A stretch of 36,084 nucleotides of DNA from JASJHI01 sp965371355. GTDB lineage: Bacteria > Actinomycetota > Acidimicrobiia > Acidimicrobiales > Ilumatobacteraceae. Shown in pieces: positions 1 through 7,143 of the stretch (position 1 is the stretch's first letter; every line of letters begins with the position of its first letter). Location: contig CBDUYD010000006.1 of NCBI GenBank assembly GCA_965371355.1, positions 1 through 36,084 on the forward strand. The letters run 5' to 3'. Both the position numbers and the translations under genes were made by a program. Below the pieces are notes generated by a model that was not told the origin of the DNA, ran no database searches, and saw nothing but the letters and a program-made list of their open reading frames with translations.

Positions 1-580
<580 letters not shown>

Positions 581-589
581 GGCTGCTCA

Positions 590-594
590 CTCCT
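590..594 (-). promoter_or_regulatory. Shine-Dalgarno that decides the AUA start of infC
   Basis: On the minus strand AGGAG lies 9 nt upstream of the AUA codon at 580-578 and 48 nt upstream of the first conventional start (GTG at 541). The sequence around the GTG shows no comparable purine box, so the AGGAG favours initiation at AUA. Confidence 0.6.
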
Positions 595-661
595 GTGCAA
601 TGGGCCTCCCCATGTTCCGATGTGGTGCTCGACGCGAACCGCACGCGGAGCGACCCTCAGA

Positions 662-686
662 CTCGGTGCACCGTGGGTGCACCGAG
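662..686 (-). promoter_or_regulatory. Perfect 11-bp hairpin in the infC leader
   Basis: CTCGGTGCACC (662-672) and GGTGCACCGAG (676-686) are exact complements separated by 3 nt. The hairpin lies about 80 nt upstream of the proposed infC start. No U-run follows on the minus strand, so it is more likely a leader or mRNA-stability structure than an intrinsic terminator. Its role is unknown. Confidence 0.5.
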
Positions 687-730
687 CAGCTGGTCTCAGC
701 CTTGTGACCCGAGCGCACCTTCGTGGCCGG

Positions 731-747
731 GTGGGGGTCTCCCCCAC
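731..747. promoter_or_regulatory. 7-bp G/C hairpin in the infC/DUF1844 divergent region
   Basis: GTGGGGG (731-737) and CCCCCAC (741-747) pair perfectly around a 3-nt loop. It lies between the -10 hexamer of the DUF1844 gene and the infC hairpin at 662-686. It could be part of a long infC leader or an operator; nothing in the sequence decides between these. Confidence 0.35.
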
Positions 748-769
748 TTCGCCTCAGTTGTAACGTCGG

Positions 770-775
770 TAGGGT
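770..775 (+). promoter_or_regulatory. -10 hexamer TAGGGT, leaderless start of the DUF1844 gene
   Basis: TAGGGT ends 7 nt before the GTG at 783, so transcription would begin at or next to the start codon. No Shine-Dalgarno lies in the gap. The arrangement recurs at other first genes in this window. Confidence 0.5.
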
Positions 776-782
776 ACCGCAG

Positions 783-1241
783 GTGACAGACGAATCCTCT
801 GACCAGCCCCTCGACGACCCGCAGCCCGAGCCGGGTCAGCTCAATCCCGAACTCGACCCGGAACTCGATCAGGACCAACTCGACGCTATCGACGAGGCCC
901 AGCAGGCGATGGAAGAGGCCCGCAGCCGGCTCTCGGAGGTTCCCGCCGAGGTGGTCGTCACCAACCACGTCATGGGCCTGTACGAGTTGGGCGCGATCCA
1001 CCTCTCGGCGACGCCCCCCGACCTGCAGCAAGCCGCCCTCGCGATCGACGCGGTCGCGTGCCTGATCGACGGTCTCGGCGACCGCCTCGGTGACGACGCC
1101 GAAACAATGCGCGACGCGCTGAACAACATCCGCCTCGCCTTCGTCCAGATCAAAGGCGCCAGCGACGACCCGGACGACGACCCCGGCGATTCCGGCCCCG
1201 CGAACGACCCCACCGACGACCCGGTCGATCTGCAAGGCTGA
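783..1241 (+). CDS. DUF1844-like acidic protein
   Basis: This is a 152-residue acidic protein with no signal peptide or membrane segment. The central part (HVMGLYELGAIHLSATPP, then DLQQAALAIDAVACLIDGLG and ALNNIRLAFVQI) follows the DUF1844 pattern of a small helical domain: a HL..P turn, a DL..A..AID helix and a final LR..FV-type helix. The N-terminal 40 residues repeat NPELDPELDQDQLD and the C-terminal tail is Asp/Pro rich; both look disordered. In many actinobacteria, as I recall, a DUF1844 gene sits divergent from infC, as here. The function is unknown; a link to IF-3 or ribosome biology is guilt by association. The GTG start at 783 is supported by the -10 hexamer 7 nt upstream. Confidence 0.8.
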   Translation: MTDESSDQPLDDPQPEPGQLNPELDPELDQDQLDAIDEAQQAMEEARSRLSEVPAEVVVTNHVMGLYELGAIHLSATPPDLQQAALAIDAVACLIDGLGDRLGDDAETMRDALNNIRLAFVQIKGASDDPDDDPGDSGPANDPTDDPVDLQG

Positions 1242-1272
1242 TCCGACCCGGGCTCCCCCACGCCGCCGACTC

Positions 1273-1311
1273 CGTGAGGATCTTGCGCTCTAGGAGCGCA
1301 AGATCCTCACG
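1273..1311. terminator. 18-bp perfect hairpin, bidirectional terminator
   Basis: Bases 1273-1290 and 1294-1311 are exact inverted repeats with a 3-nt loop. The hairpin lies between two convergent genes (DUF1844 ending at 1241, the alkyltransferase-like gene ending at 1307) and contains the TGA stop of the latter. There is no T-tract, as is common for actinobacterial terminators. Confidence 0.7.
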
Positions 1312-1627
1312 AGAACGGTTCGCGGGCGAAGCGGCCGGTCGGGGCGTCGACGATGCGCCCGTCGCGCACGACCACCCCTTCGTCTCGCAGCAGCGCCGAC
1401 TGGAGCGCGGTGTCGTTGGCGCGGAGTCGGCCTCCCGAGGCGACCACCCGCCACCAGGGCACGTCCTCGTCGGTGACCGCGAGGATGCGCCCGACGAGTC
1501 GTGCGTTGCGCGGGTACCCGGCGACGTCGGCAACGTCGCCGTAGGTGGTCACCTCACCCTCGCCGAGCGACATCATCACGTCGATGATTCGGCGGGATCG
1601 CTCGTCGGGCCCGCCATCGGCACTCAC
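1307..1627 (-). CDS. Alkyltransferase-like (ATL) DNA repair protein
   Basis: The 106 residues form the compact DNA-binding domain of O6-alkylguanine-DNA alkyltransferase: GEVTTYGDVADVAGYPRNAR, VGRILA and then PWWRVVASGG. The active-site motif of true MGMT/Ogt is PCHRV; here residues 57-61 are PWWRV, so the acceptor Cys is Trp58. Cys-less ATL proteins (usually PWHRV) bind and flip O6-alkylguanine without transferring the alkyl group and mark the lesion for nucleotide excision repair. Ogt-type catalysis is therefore excluded by sequence; the NER-flagging role is family knowledge. The GTG start overlaps the stop of the cold-shock-like gene (GTGA), so the two are translationally coupled. The stop codon lies inside the terminator hairpin. 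Confidence 0.85.
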   Translation of the reverse strand: MSADGGPDERSRRIIDVMMSLGEGEVTTYGDVADVAGYPRNARLVGRILAVTDEDVPWWRVVASGGRLRANDTALQSALLRDEGVVVRDGRIVDAPTGRFAREPFS

Positions 1628-1827
1628 GGTCCGATCCGTCGGGCCTCGTAGCGTCCGAACTTCGCCAGCGGCAGGAATCCGACATCGAGCCCGACATCGA
1701 TGTCGCGGCTCCCGTCGGCGATCTCGAGACAGTGGAACCCGTACCGATTTCCTCGGGCATCGACGATCGTGCCTAGCCCGCTGTCGACGTCGAAGTCCGC
1801 GACGACGCCGCGGCGCTCGGCCGTCAC
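1624..1827 (-). CDS. Small cold-shock-domain-like protein
   Basis: A 67-residue protein with the layout of a cold-shock OB fold: GVVADFDVDSGLGTIVD resembles the first strands and RNP1 region, and NRYGFHCLEI the RNP2-like strand (F-H in place of FVHF), followed by DVGLDVGFLPLAKFGRYEA. It lacks the classical KGFGFI and several aromatic residues, so nucleic-acid binding is likely but weaker than in CspA. The GTG start (1825-1827) overlaps the hisG stop, and its own stop overlaps the start of the ATL gene, so it sits between histidine synthesis and DNA repair in one coupled operon. What it does there is not known. Confidence 0.7.
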   Translation of the reverse strand: MTAERRGVVADFDVDSGLGTIVDARGNRYGFHCLEIADGSRDIDVGLDVGFLPLAKFGRYEARRIGP

Positions 1828-2696
1828 GGGACGATCTTGGAGATCGGCATCTCGACGAGGTCGGTCGCTCCGGCCTCGCGCAGCGCCGGGATCACGAGGT
1901 TGATCGTGCGCTTCTCGATCACTGATTCGACCGCGTAGCCGCCGCCTGCCAGCGGCGACATCGTCGGCGATTTCATCGACGGCAGCACCGCGAGCACCGC
2001 GTCGCTGTCGGCCTCGGCGACGTTGAGCTTGAGCAGCACCCTGCCGCGCGCGTCGAGCACGCCGTTGAGCAGCGTCATGATCTGGTGCATCGACTTGCGC
2101 TTGGCAGGATCGCTCGCCGCCTCGCGGTTGGCGATCACCTCGGTGTAGCTGGTGAGGACCGTGTCGATCACCTTCAGCCCGGCGGCGCGCAGGGCTCGTC
2201 CGGTCTCGGTGATCTCCACCACGCAGTCGGCGATGTCGGGGATCTTCGCCTCGGTGGCGCCGTACGAGAGCCGGACCTCGGCGTCGACGTCGTGGTCGGC
2301 GAAGAACCTCTTGGTCAGTTCGGGGTACTCGGAATGCACGCGCACGCCGTCGGGCAGATCGGCAACCGAACTCGCGGTCGAGTCGCCGGCGACCGCGACG
2401 ACCAGGCGGATCGGGTTGGTCGTCGCCTTCGAATAGTGCAGTTCGCCGAGGCTCTCGACGTCGCTCCCCGTCTCCTCGATCCAGTCGCGGCCGGTGATCC
2501 CGATGTCGAACAGGCCCTCATCGACATAGGTCGGGATCTCCTGCGGCCGCAGGATCCTGACCGAGTCGATCCGCGGGTCGTCGATCGTGGCCTGGTAGTC
2601 GACCGACGACGAGCGGATCACCGGGAGGTCGGCCGCCTCGAACAGCTCGAGTGTCGCCCGCTCGAGCGAGCCCTTCGGAAGCACCATGCGCAGCAC
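1824..2696 (-). CDS. hisG: ATP phosphoribosyltransferase HisG
   Basis: HisG condenses ATP and PRPP to phosphoribosyl-ATP, the first and feedback-controlled step of histidine synthesis. The product is 290 residues, the length of the long form: an N-terminal LPKGSLE motif, GLFDIGITGRDWIEE, YSKATTNPIRLVVA, then the C-terminal regulatory domain (LNGVLDARGRVLLKLNV, LPSMKSPTMSPL) that binds histidine. The start is put at GTG 2696 (VLRMVLPKGSL), which fits the family start MLR.ALPKG and lies 8 nt behind a TAGCCT hexamer; ATG 2687 is the alternative. The open frame runs further upstream into mogA, but that part has no HisG similarity. It is the first gene of hisG-csd-ATL; no other his gene is in the window. 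Confidence 0.95.
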   Translation of the reverse strand: MLRMVLPKGSLERATLELFEAADLPVIRSSSVDYQATIDDPRIDSVRILRPQEIPTYVDEGLFDIGITGRDWIEETGSDVESLGELHYSKATTNPIRLVVAVAGDSTASSVADLPDGVRVHSEYPELTKRFFADHDVDAEVRLSYGATEAKIPDIADCVVEITETGRALRAAGLKVIDTVLTSYTEVIANREAASDPAKRKSMHQIMTLLNGVLDARGRVLLKLNVAEADSDAVLAVLPSMKSPTMSPLAGGGYAVESVIEKRTINLVIPALREAGATDLVEMPISKIVP

Positions 2697-2704
2697 GGTC
2701 GGCG

Positions 2705-2710
2705 AGGCTA
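2705..2710 (-). promoter_or_regulatory. -10 hexamer TAGCCT of hisG
   Basis: TAGCCT on the minus strand ends 8 nt before GTG 2696. No Shine-Dalgarno is visible, so a leaderless transcript is predicted. The same hexamer with the same spacing precedes def, and with 7 nt precedes the rhodanese gene. Confidence 0.5.
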
Positions 2711-2752
2711 TCGGGACCGTGTCGCCCGCCGCGGGTCGTTTCGACACCGGCG

Positions 2753-3238
2753 TCAGTGGGACGTCTCGGTGTCGTGGAGGAGACGGAGCGCGTGCGGTAC
2801 GACGTCGACGACCGCCTCGAGCTGTTCGACACAACCCTTTGTGCTGCCCGGCGTGTTGAGGATGATCGAGTCTCCGCGGATGCCGGCGACACCGCGCGAG
2901 AGGCGACCGAGCGGATTGCAGAGCCGCATCGCCTCGGCGAGTCCGGGCGCCTCTCGCTCGATCACGCGGCGCGTTCCCTCCGGTGTCTGGTCGCGCGGCG
3001 CGAAGCCGGTGCCACCCGTCGAGACGATCACACCGGCGAACCCCTCGCTCAGATCGACGAGCGCGTCCGCCACGAGATCGGCGCCGTCCGCGGTGACGCG
3101 CCGTTCGACCACGTCGAACCCGGCGTCGTCCAGCGCCTTGGCGAGAGCGTCACCGCTCTTGTCGTCGCGGGTTCCGTGGACCACCCCGTCGCTGACGGTG
3201 AGAACCTTCGCCCGGGGTACTTCGGTCGCGTCGCTCAT
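2753..3238 (-). CDS. mogA: MogA/MoaB-family molybdopterin adenylyltransferase
   Basis: The 161-residue protein is a complete MoCF-biosynthesis domain: VLTVSDGVVHGTRDDKSG at the N-terminus, then GVIVSTGGTGFAPRDQTPEG with the GGTG pterin-binding loop, and SIILNTPGSTKGC near the end. Members adenylylate molybdopterin before molybdate insertion. The MoaB branch is nearly the same in sequence and some MoaB proteins are of uncertain activity, so the symbol is tentative. The start at ATG 3238 gives the typical N-terminus and lies 8 nt behind a TACCGT hexamer; the open frame extends upstream but with no family similarity. It sits between the hairpin that ends def-fmt and the hisG promoter, so it is probably monocistronic. 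Confidence 0.88.
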   Translation of the reverse strand: MSDATEVPRAKVLTVSDGVVHGTRDDKSGDALAKALDDAGFDVVERRVTADGADLVADALVDLSEGFAGVIVSTGGTGFAPRDQTPEGTRRVIEREAPGLAEAMRLCNPLGRLSRGVAGIRGDSIILNTPGSTKGCVEQLEAVVDVVPHALRLLHDTETSH

Positions 3239-3246
3239 CCGGCCCG

Positions 3247-3252
3247 ACGGTA
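3247..3252 (-). promoter_or_regulatory. -10 hexamer TACCGT of mogA
   Basis: TACCGT on the minus strand ends 8 nt before ATG 3238, predicting a leaderless mRNA. The context TACCGTCGGGCCGG recurs almost exactly before pepQ (24608-24613). Confidence 0.5.
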
Positions 3253-3263
3253 TCGAATGGGCC

Positions 3264-3288
3264 TCGCCGTCACATCTCGTGACGGCGA
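3264..3288 (-). terminator. 10-bp perfect hairpin after fmt
   Basis: Bases 3264-3273 and 3279-3288 pair perfectly around a 5-nt loop, 9 nt past the fmt stop and before the mogA -10 hexamer. It most likely ends the def-fmt transcript. No U-run follows. Confidence 0.6.
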
Positions 3289-3296
3289 CGGGGCAT

Positions 3297-4124
3297 TCAC
3301 CCGAACAGCTCGCCGCTCGCTGGACGGGCACCGTTTCGCCACGCGTCGAACGACATCGGCGCCTTGCCCTCGGGTTGCACCATCGTCGGGATCAGCGAAC
3401 CCTCGACGCCATCGATCCGGTCCGCGGCGAGGATCTTCAGTCGTCCGCCGCGGAACGTTGTCCAGGCACCCCCGACGCGCACGACACCATCGATCACCTC
3501 GACCGGCGCGCCCCAGTCGATCTCGCGGTCTACGGCCGAGAGCTTGGCCGCATACGTCGACTCTCCGCGCTGCGGGTCGGGCCGCCCGATCCATTCATCC
3601 ACGGGATGTGCGAGGGTGTCGACGAGCAGTTCCGATCCGGCGGCGGCGAGGGTGCCGCGCAGTTCGTCGGCGGTCGTGCGCTCACCGATCGGCACCTCGA
3701 TGCGCGCGTACACGCCACCCGTGTCGAGCTGTTCCTCGACCCGCATGATGCAGACCCCGGTCACGTCGTCGCCGGCGAGCAATGCCCGTTCGACCGGCGC
3801 CGCTCCCCTCCACCTCGGGAGGAGCGAGAAGTGCATGTTGACGAAGGGCAGGGCATCGAGTACGTGCGGCCTGATGATCCTCCCGAACGCCACGACGACG
3901 CCGAGTTCGAGGTCGTCGACGCCGAGCAGATCGTCGACCGAGTGCGAGACCTCGATCCGGTGAGCGAGGGCCGCCTCCTTGACCGGGCTCGGCGACAGGG
4001 AGCGGCCCCGCCCGCGGCGCTTGTCCGCCCCGGTGACGACCAGGGCGACGTCGTGACCCGCGGCGACGAGTGCGTCGAGCGGCGGTACGGCCACCGCCGG
4101 TGTGCCGAGGTACACGAGCCTCAT
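3297..4124 (-). CDS. fmt: Methionyl-tRNA formyltransferase
   Basis: Fmt formylates Met-tRNA(fMet) with 10-formyl-tetrahydrofolate so that it can be used for initiation. The N-terminal catalytic domain is complete: MRLVYLGTPAVAV, VVAFGRIIRPHVLDALP, then NMHFSLLPRWRGAAPV with catalytic Asn96 and His98, and Asp134 in EQLDTGGVYA. The C-terminal OB-like tRNA-binding domain is present (STYAAKLSAVDREIDW, VRVGGAWTTFRGGRLKI) but the protein is 275 residues against the usual 305-315, so that domain is short. It lies 36 nt downstream of def, whose product removes the formyl group later; def-fmt pairs are a classic arrangement. The start at ATG 4124 agrees with the family. Confidence 0.96.
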   Translation of the reverse strand: MRLVYLGTPAVAVPPLDALVAAGHDVALVVTGADKRRGRGRSLSPSPVKEAALAHRIEVSHSVDDLLGVDDLELGVVVAFGRIIRPHVLDALPFVNMHFSLLPRWRGAAPVERALLAGDDVTGVCIMRVEEQLDTGGVYARIEVPIGERTTADELRGTLAAAGSELLVDTLAHPVDEWIGRPDPQRGESTYAAKLSAVDREIDWGAPVEVIDGVVRVGGAWTTFRGGRLKILAADRIDGVEGSLIPTMVQPEGKAPMSFDAWRNGARPASGELFG

Positions 4125-4160
4125 CGACGGTACCGCGGTCGCATCGGACGAGCGGCCGTC

Positions 4161-4700
4161 TCAGCCCAGCCGCAGGCGACGCCGGATCGGCTGCCGCGCC
4201 GCCTCGGTGGCCACCTCGTCCTGCAGCCGGCGGTACTCGATGAGGGCGTCCTTGCGCTGATCGGGTGTCATCCGGTCGAACATCAGCACACCTTGGAGGT
4301 GATCGATCTCGTGTTGGAACATGCGCGCCTCGAGTTCGTCGGCCTCGATCTCGATCTCCTCGCCATCGAGCCCCACGCCACGAACCAGCACCAGCTTGGG
4401 GCGCAGCATCTCGACATAGAGGCCGGGGATCGACAGGCACCCCTCGTCGTACACCCATTCACCGTCGGACTCGACGATCTCGGGATTGACGATTGCGAGG
4501 CGTTCTTCGCCGAAGTCCCACACGATGACCTGTTTGCGCACACCGATCTGGGGCGCCGCGAGCGCGAGCCCGTTGTCGGAGTCGACGAGCGTGTCGAACA
4601 TGTCGTCGACGAGACGGACGATCTTGCCGTCGACATCTTCGACCGTCGAGGCGGGCGTCTTGAGCACCGGATCACCGAAGATGCGGATCTTGTAGGACAT
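4161..4700 (-). CDS. def: Peptide deformylase
   Basis: The metalloenzyme removes the N-formyl group from nascent proteins at the ribosome. The 179 residues carry all three motifs: GLALAAPQIG (44-53), DEGCLSIPG with the metal ligand Cys88, and QHEIDHLQG with His130, Glu131 and His134. The usual length and the N-terminus MSYKIRIFGDPVLKTPA fit the family. A TAGCCT hexamer lies 8 nt before ATG 4700 on the minus strand. Only 20 bp separate the start from the divergent methyltransferase gene, so each promoter must reach into the other gene. It is transcribed with fmt. Confidence 0.97.
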   Translation of the reverse strand: MSYKIRIFGDPVLKTPASTVEDVDGKIVRLVDDMFDTLVDSDNGLALAAPQIGVRKQVIVWDFGEERLAIVNPEIVESDGEWVYDEGCLSIPGLYVEMLRPKLVLVRGVGLDGEEIEIEADELEARMFQHEIDHLQGVLMFDRMTPDQRKDALIEYRRLQDEVATEAARQPIRRRLRLG

Positions 4701-4708
4701 CGCGTGCC

Positions 4709-4714
4709 AGGCTA
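4709..4714 (-). promoter_or_regulatory. -10 hexamer TAGCCT of def
   Basis: TAGCCT on the minus strand ends 8 nt before ATG 4700 and lies inside the 20-bp gap between two divergent genes. There is no Shine-Dalgarno, so def mRNA is probably leaderless. Confidence 0.5.
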
Positions 4715-4720
4715 CGGCTC

Positions 4721-5359
4721 GTGGAAGCCGACGCCGACGACCTGGTGGATCCGCACTACTTCGCCGATGATCCCGTGGTCGCCTCGGATCCTGTCGACAT
4801 CGAAGTCGTCCTGCCGGACATCTCCTTCGACCTGCGGACCGATCGCGGCGTGTTCGCTCGGGGCCGACTCGACACGGGCACCTCACTCCTCCTGCGGAGC
4901 CGGCCACCGCTCGCACCGGAGGGCGATCTGCTCGATCTCGGATCTGGCGCCGGAGCGCTCGCGATCGCGATGGCGATGCGTGCTCCGCGGGCGACCGTCT
5001 GGGCGGTCGACGTGAACGCGAGGGCGCGCGGGCTGACCGTGGAGAACGCCGAACGCAACAAACTTCCGAATATCCGCGTGTCGCCGCCCGACGAGGTCCC
5101 CGACGGCGTCCGCTTCGCGACGATCTGGTCAAACCCCCCGATCCGGGTCGGCAAGGCGGCGCTGCACCAGATGCTCAGCGACTGGCTCGGCCGACTCGAA
5201 CCGCACGGCACCGCCACCATCGTGGTGCAGAGGAACCTCGGCGCCGACTCGCTGCAGCGCTGGCTCGGATCGCAGGGTCTCCCCTTCCGCAGGATCGGTT
5301 CGAAAGCGGGCTTCCGCCTGCTCGGGTTCGAACCCGAGACATCCCCGGACGGCCGGTAG
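4721..5359 (+). CDS. RsmC-like SAM-dependent methyltransferase (MTS domain)
   Basis: The 212 residues contain a class I methyltransferase fold: GRLDTGTSLLLRS before motif I, LDLGSGAGALAIAMA (71-85, SAM loop), AVDVNARARGLTVENAERN (motif II), and WSNPPIRVGK (137-146), the NPPIR motif of enzymes that methylate an exocyclic amino group. This combination is typical of RsmC (16S rRNA guanine N2-methyltransferase) and its single-domain relatives. The enzyme lacks the N-terminal duplicated domain of E. coli RsmC, as do most actinobacterial homologues. An rRNA substrate is likely, but the exact base cannot be told. The GTG start at 4721 is 20 bp from the divergent def start. A weak 5-bp hairpin (5372-5385) follows the stop. 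Confidence 0.85.
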   Translation: MEADADDLVDPHYFADDPVVASDPVDIEVVLPDISFDLRTDRGVFARGRLDTGTSLLLRSRPPLAPEGDLLDLGSGAGALAIAMAMRAPRATVWAVDVNARARGLTVENAERNKLPNIRVSPPDEVPDGVRFATIWSNPPIRVGKAALHQMLSDWLGRLEPHGTATIVVQRNLGADSLQRWLGSQGLPFRRIGSKAGFRLLGFEPETSPDGR

Positions 5360-5461
5360 ACCGCCGCTCGAGGCCGTCGTCGGCCACACATGCACGGTCG
5401 AACCACGGCCTGCCTCCACATCGGCGTCCACTCACGTCGACTTCTGTGACAGTCTCGCCGC

Positions 5462-6409
5462 ATGTCGTGGCTGGGTCGTGGTGTCGCGTCGGCGGCGGGT
5501 GCAACAGCAACCGGCTGGACGACGGCACACCTGCTGTCGCCGGCGGTGCGCCGGTGGCGGCCGTCGACGATTCCGGGACGCCGGTACGGGCCGCTGTTCG
5601 CCCGCGCGGCCGGTGGCGAGGGCACACCGATCGTGTTGTTGCACGGTCTGGTGTCCACGGGGCAGGTCTTCGGCGCCGACTTCGATGCACTCAGTACCCG
5701 CGGCCCACTCATCGTCCCCGACCTGCTGGGCTTCGGCGGCTCGCTCGACGAGTCGCGCGTCGATTTCGGCCCAGAGACCCATCTCGACGCGCTCGACGAA
5801 CTGCTCGTGACGCTCGGGGTGTCCGATCGGTCCGTGATCATCGGGGCACACTCGATGGGAGCCGGGTTGGCCGTGCGCTGGGCGGCACGGCATCCCGAAC
5901 GCCTCCACCGTCTGGTCTGCTGGGGAGCACCGATCTATCGCAGCGAGGCCGATGCGCGGGCCACGATCTCGGCCGCCGGCATGATGGCTCGTCTCTTCGT
6001 GCTCGACACCGAATGGGCCCACCGCGCGTGTGCGCTGAGCTGTCGCCACCGCGCAGCGGCCGGCTGGGCGACCGCGATGTGCGAGCCGGGGCTCCCCGTA
6101 CCCATCTCGCGGGCGATGCCGCTGCACACATGGCCGGCCTACCGCGAAGCGATCGCCGGGCTGGTCATGGCGACCGACTGGTCGCGGCTCCTCCCGGCGA
6201 TCGCCGAACGAGGCGAGCTGTCGCTCGTGTGGGGAACCGAAGATCGGATCGGCGACAAGGACTTCGCGGCCGACCTGATCCCCGATTCGGTCGGCCTCGA
6301 ACCGGGTGCCGATCATCACCTGCCTCTCTCGCATGGCACACGATGCCGCGACGACCTCATCGGGCATCGTTCGGATTTGTTTCCCCGGATCCCGTTGCCC
6401 GTTTCGTAG
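5462..6409 (+). CDS. Alpha/beta hydrolase
   Basis: A 315-residue alpha/beta-hydrolase-fold protein. TPIVLLHGLVSTG (55-67) gives the oxyanion strand with HG, VPDLLGFGGS follows as in epoxide-hydrolase/lipase-like members, and GAHSMG (128-133) holds the nucleophile Ser131. LSLVWGTEDRIGD is the usual acid-strand region and the HH in GADHHLPLSH the likely catalytic His. Residues 1-30 (SAAGATATGWTTAHLL) are small and mildly hydrophobic and could be a weak membrane anchor, but no clear signal peptide is seen. The substrate cannot be predicted. It is followed 9 nt later by the spondin-domain gene and is probably cotranscribed with it. Confidence 0.85.
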   Translation: MSWLGRGVASAAGATATGWTTAHLLSPAVRRWRPSTIPGRRYGPLFARAAGGEGTPIVLLHGLVSTGQVFGADFDALSTRGPLIVPDLLGFGGSLDESRVDFGPETHLDALDELLVTLGVSDRSVIIGAHSMGAGLAVRWAARHPERLHRLVCWGAPIYRSEADARATISAAGMMARLFVLDTEWAHRACALSCRHRAAAGWATAMCEPGLPVPISRAMPLHTWPAYREAIAGLVMATDWSRLLPAIAERGELSLVWGTEDRIGDKDFAADLIPDSVGLEPGADHHLPLSHGTRCRDDLIGHRSDLFPRIPLPVS

Positions 6410-6418
6410 TCCCTCGCG

Positions 6419-7099
6419 TTGAGTGGCGATCGCTACACCCACCAACGGATCGTCGTGGCAAGCACGGCTGCGATCGTGCCCGCGACGGTCGATGCGACGT
6501 TCGGACACGGTTCGTCGACGTCGACCTACCGCGTCACGGTCTACAACCTGACGCCCGAGGGATCGCAGCCATTGTCGCCCGTCGGGACCGTCGTCCACCA
6601 CCGCCGCGCCGACGTCTGGAGCCCCGGCAACCCGGCGAGCGCGGCGGTTGCCGCGGTCGCGGAGGACGCCAACCTGCCGATCTTCGTCGACACGTACTCC
6701 AACACGCCCGGCGTGCGCTCGGCGACCGTCGGCGGCGCTGCTCCGATCGGTCCCGGCGCATCGGTCAGTTTCGAGGTCGAGGGCCGGCGTGGCGACCGTC
6801 TGAGCCTCGTGAGCATGCTGGTCAACACGAACGACGCCTTCACGGGGCTCGACAGCGTTCGTCTCGGCCGGCACACGAGGGAGTACGAGGTCGGCGCGTA
6901 CGACGCCGGCACCGAGGCCAACAACGAGGATCCCGGCTTCATCCCCGGGCCGGCCGGCAACAGCCCGGGCGTGCGCGATCCGGAGGGCGACGTGATCGGG
7001 CAGCACGAAGGCCTGCTCGGCCAACCCGGCGGGATCGACCCGGGCGTCTACGGCTGGGAGGGCGCGGTCGCCCGCATCGTGATCGAGCGGATCGGCTGA
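6419..7099 (+). CDS. Spondin-domain protein, probably exported
   Basis: The protein has the layout of a spondin N-type domain: YRVTVYNLTPEGSQPLSPVG, then TVVHHRRADVWSPGNPAS, AAVAEDANLPIF, PIGPGASVSFEVEG, LSLVSMLVNTNDAFTGLDS and EYEVGAYDAGTEANNEDP. Bacterial members are usually secreted and of unknown role; the animal domain binds matrix and metal ions. Residues 10-27 (RIVVASTAAIVPATVDA) look like a short signal peptide, though the h-region is weak. The only in-frame start that keeps it is TTG 6419, because a stop lies at 6407-6409; GTG at codon 13 is an alternative. No Shine-Dalgarno is visible, so the start is uncertain. The TTG is 9 nt after the hydrolase stop and the gene is convergent with priA. 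Confidence 0.75.
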   Translation: MSGDRYTHQRIVVASTAAIVPATVDATFGHGSSTSTYRVTVYNLTPEGSQPLSPVGTVVHHRRADVWSPGNPASAAVAAVAEDANLPIFVDTYSNTPGVRSATVGGAAPIGPGASVSFEVEGRRGDRLSLVSMLVNTNDAFTGLDSVRLGRHTREYEVGAYDAGTEANNEDPGFIPGPAGNSPGVRDPEGDVIGQHEGLLGQPGGIDPGVYGWEGAVARIVIERIG

Positions 7100-7143
7100 A
7101 CCCACCCGCTCCCATCAGCGGCCGTCGAGGTCGGCCCCAGCGG

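Noticed and set aside
4701..4720. A leaderless promoter for the methyltransferase gene at CAGGCT or TACGGC
   Set aside because: Neither matches TANNNT at an acceptable distance, unlike the hexamer for def on the other strand.
2085..5015. A plus-strand open frame of nearly 1000 codons antisense to hisG, mogA, fmt and def
   Set aside because: It mirrors four well-recognised genes, has no domain pattern and ends in another frame of the methyltransferase gene.
5372..5385. GGCCG-TCGT-CGGCC hairpin after the methyltransferase gene
   Set aside because: Only 5 bp with no T-run; too common at this G+C to call a terminator.
7120..7136. GGCCG/CGGCC hairpin between the spondin gene and priA
   Set aside because: Five pairs with a 7-nt loop is weak; convergent genes make a terminator plausible but not supported.
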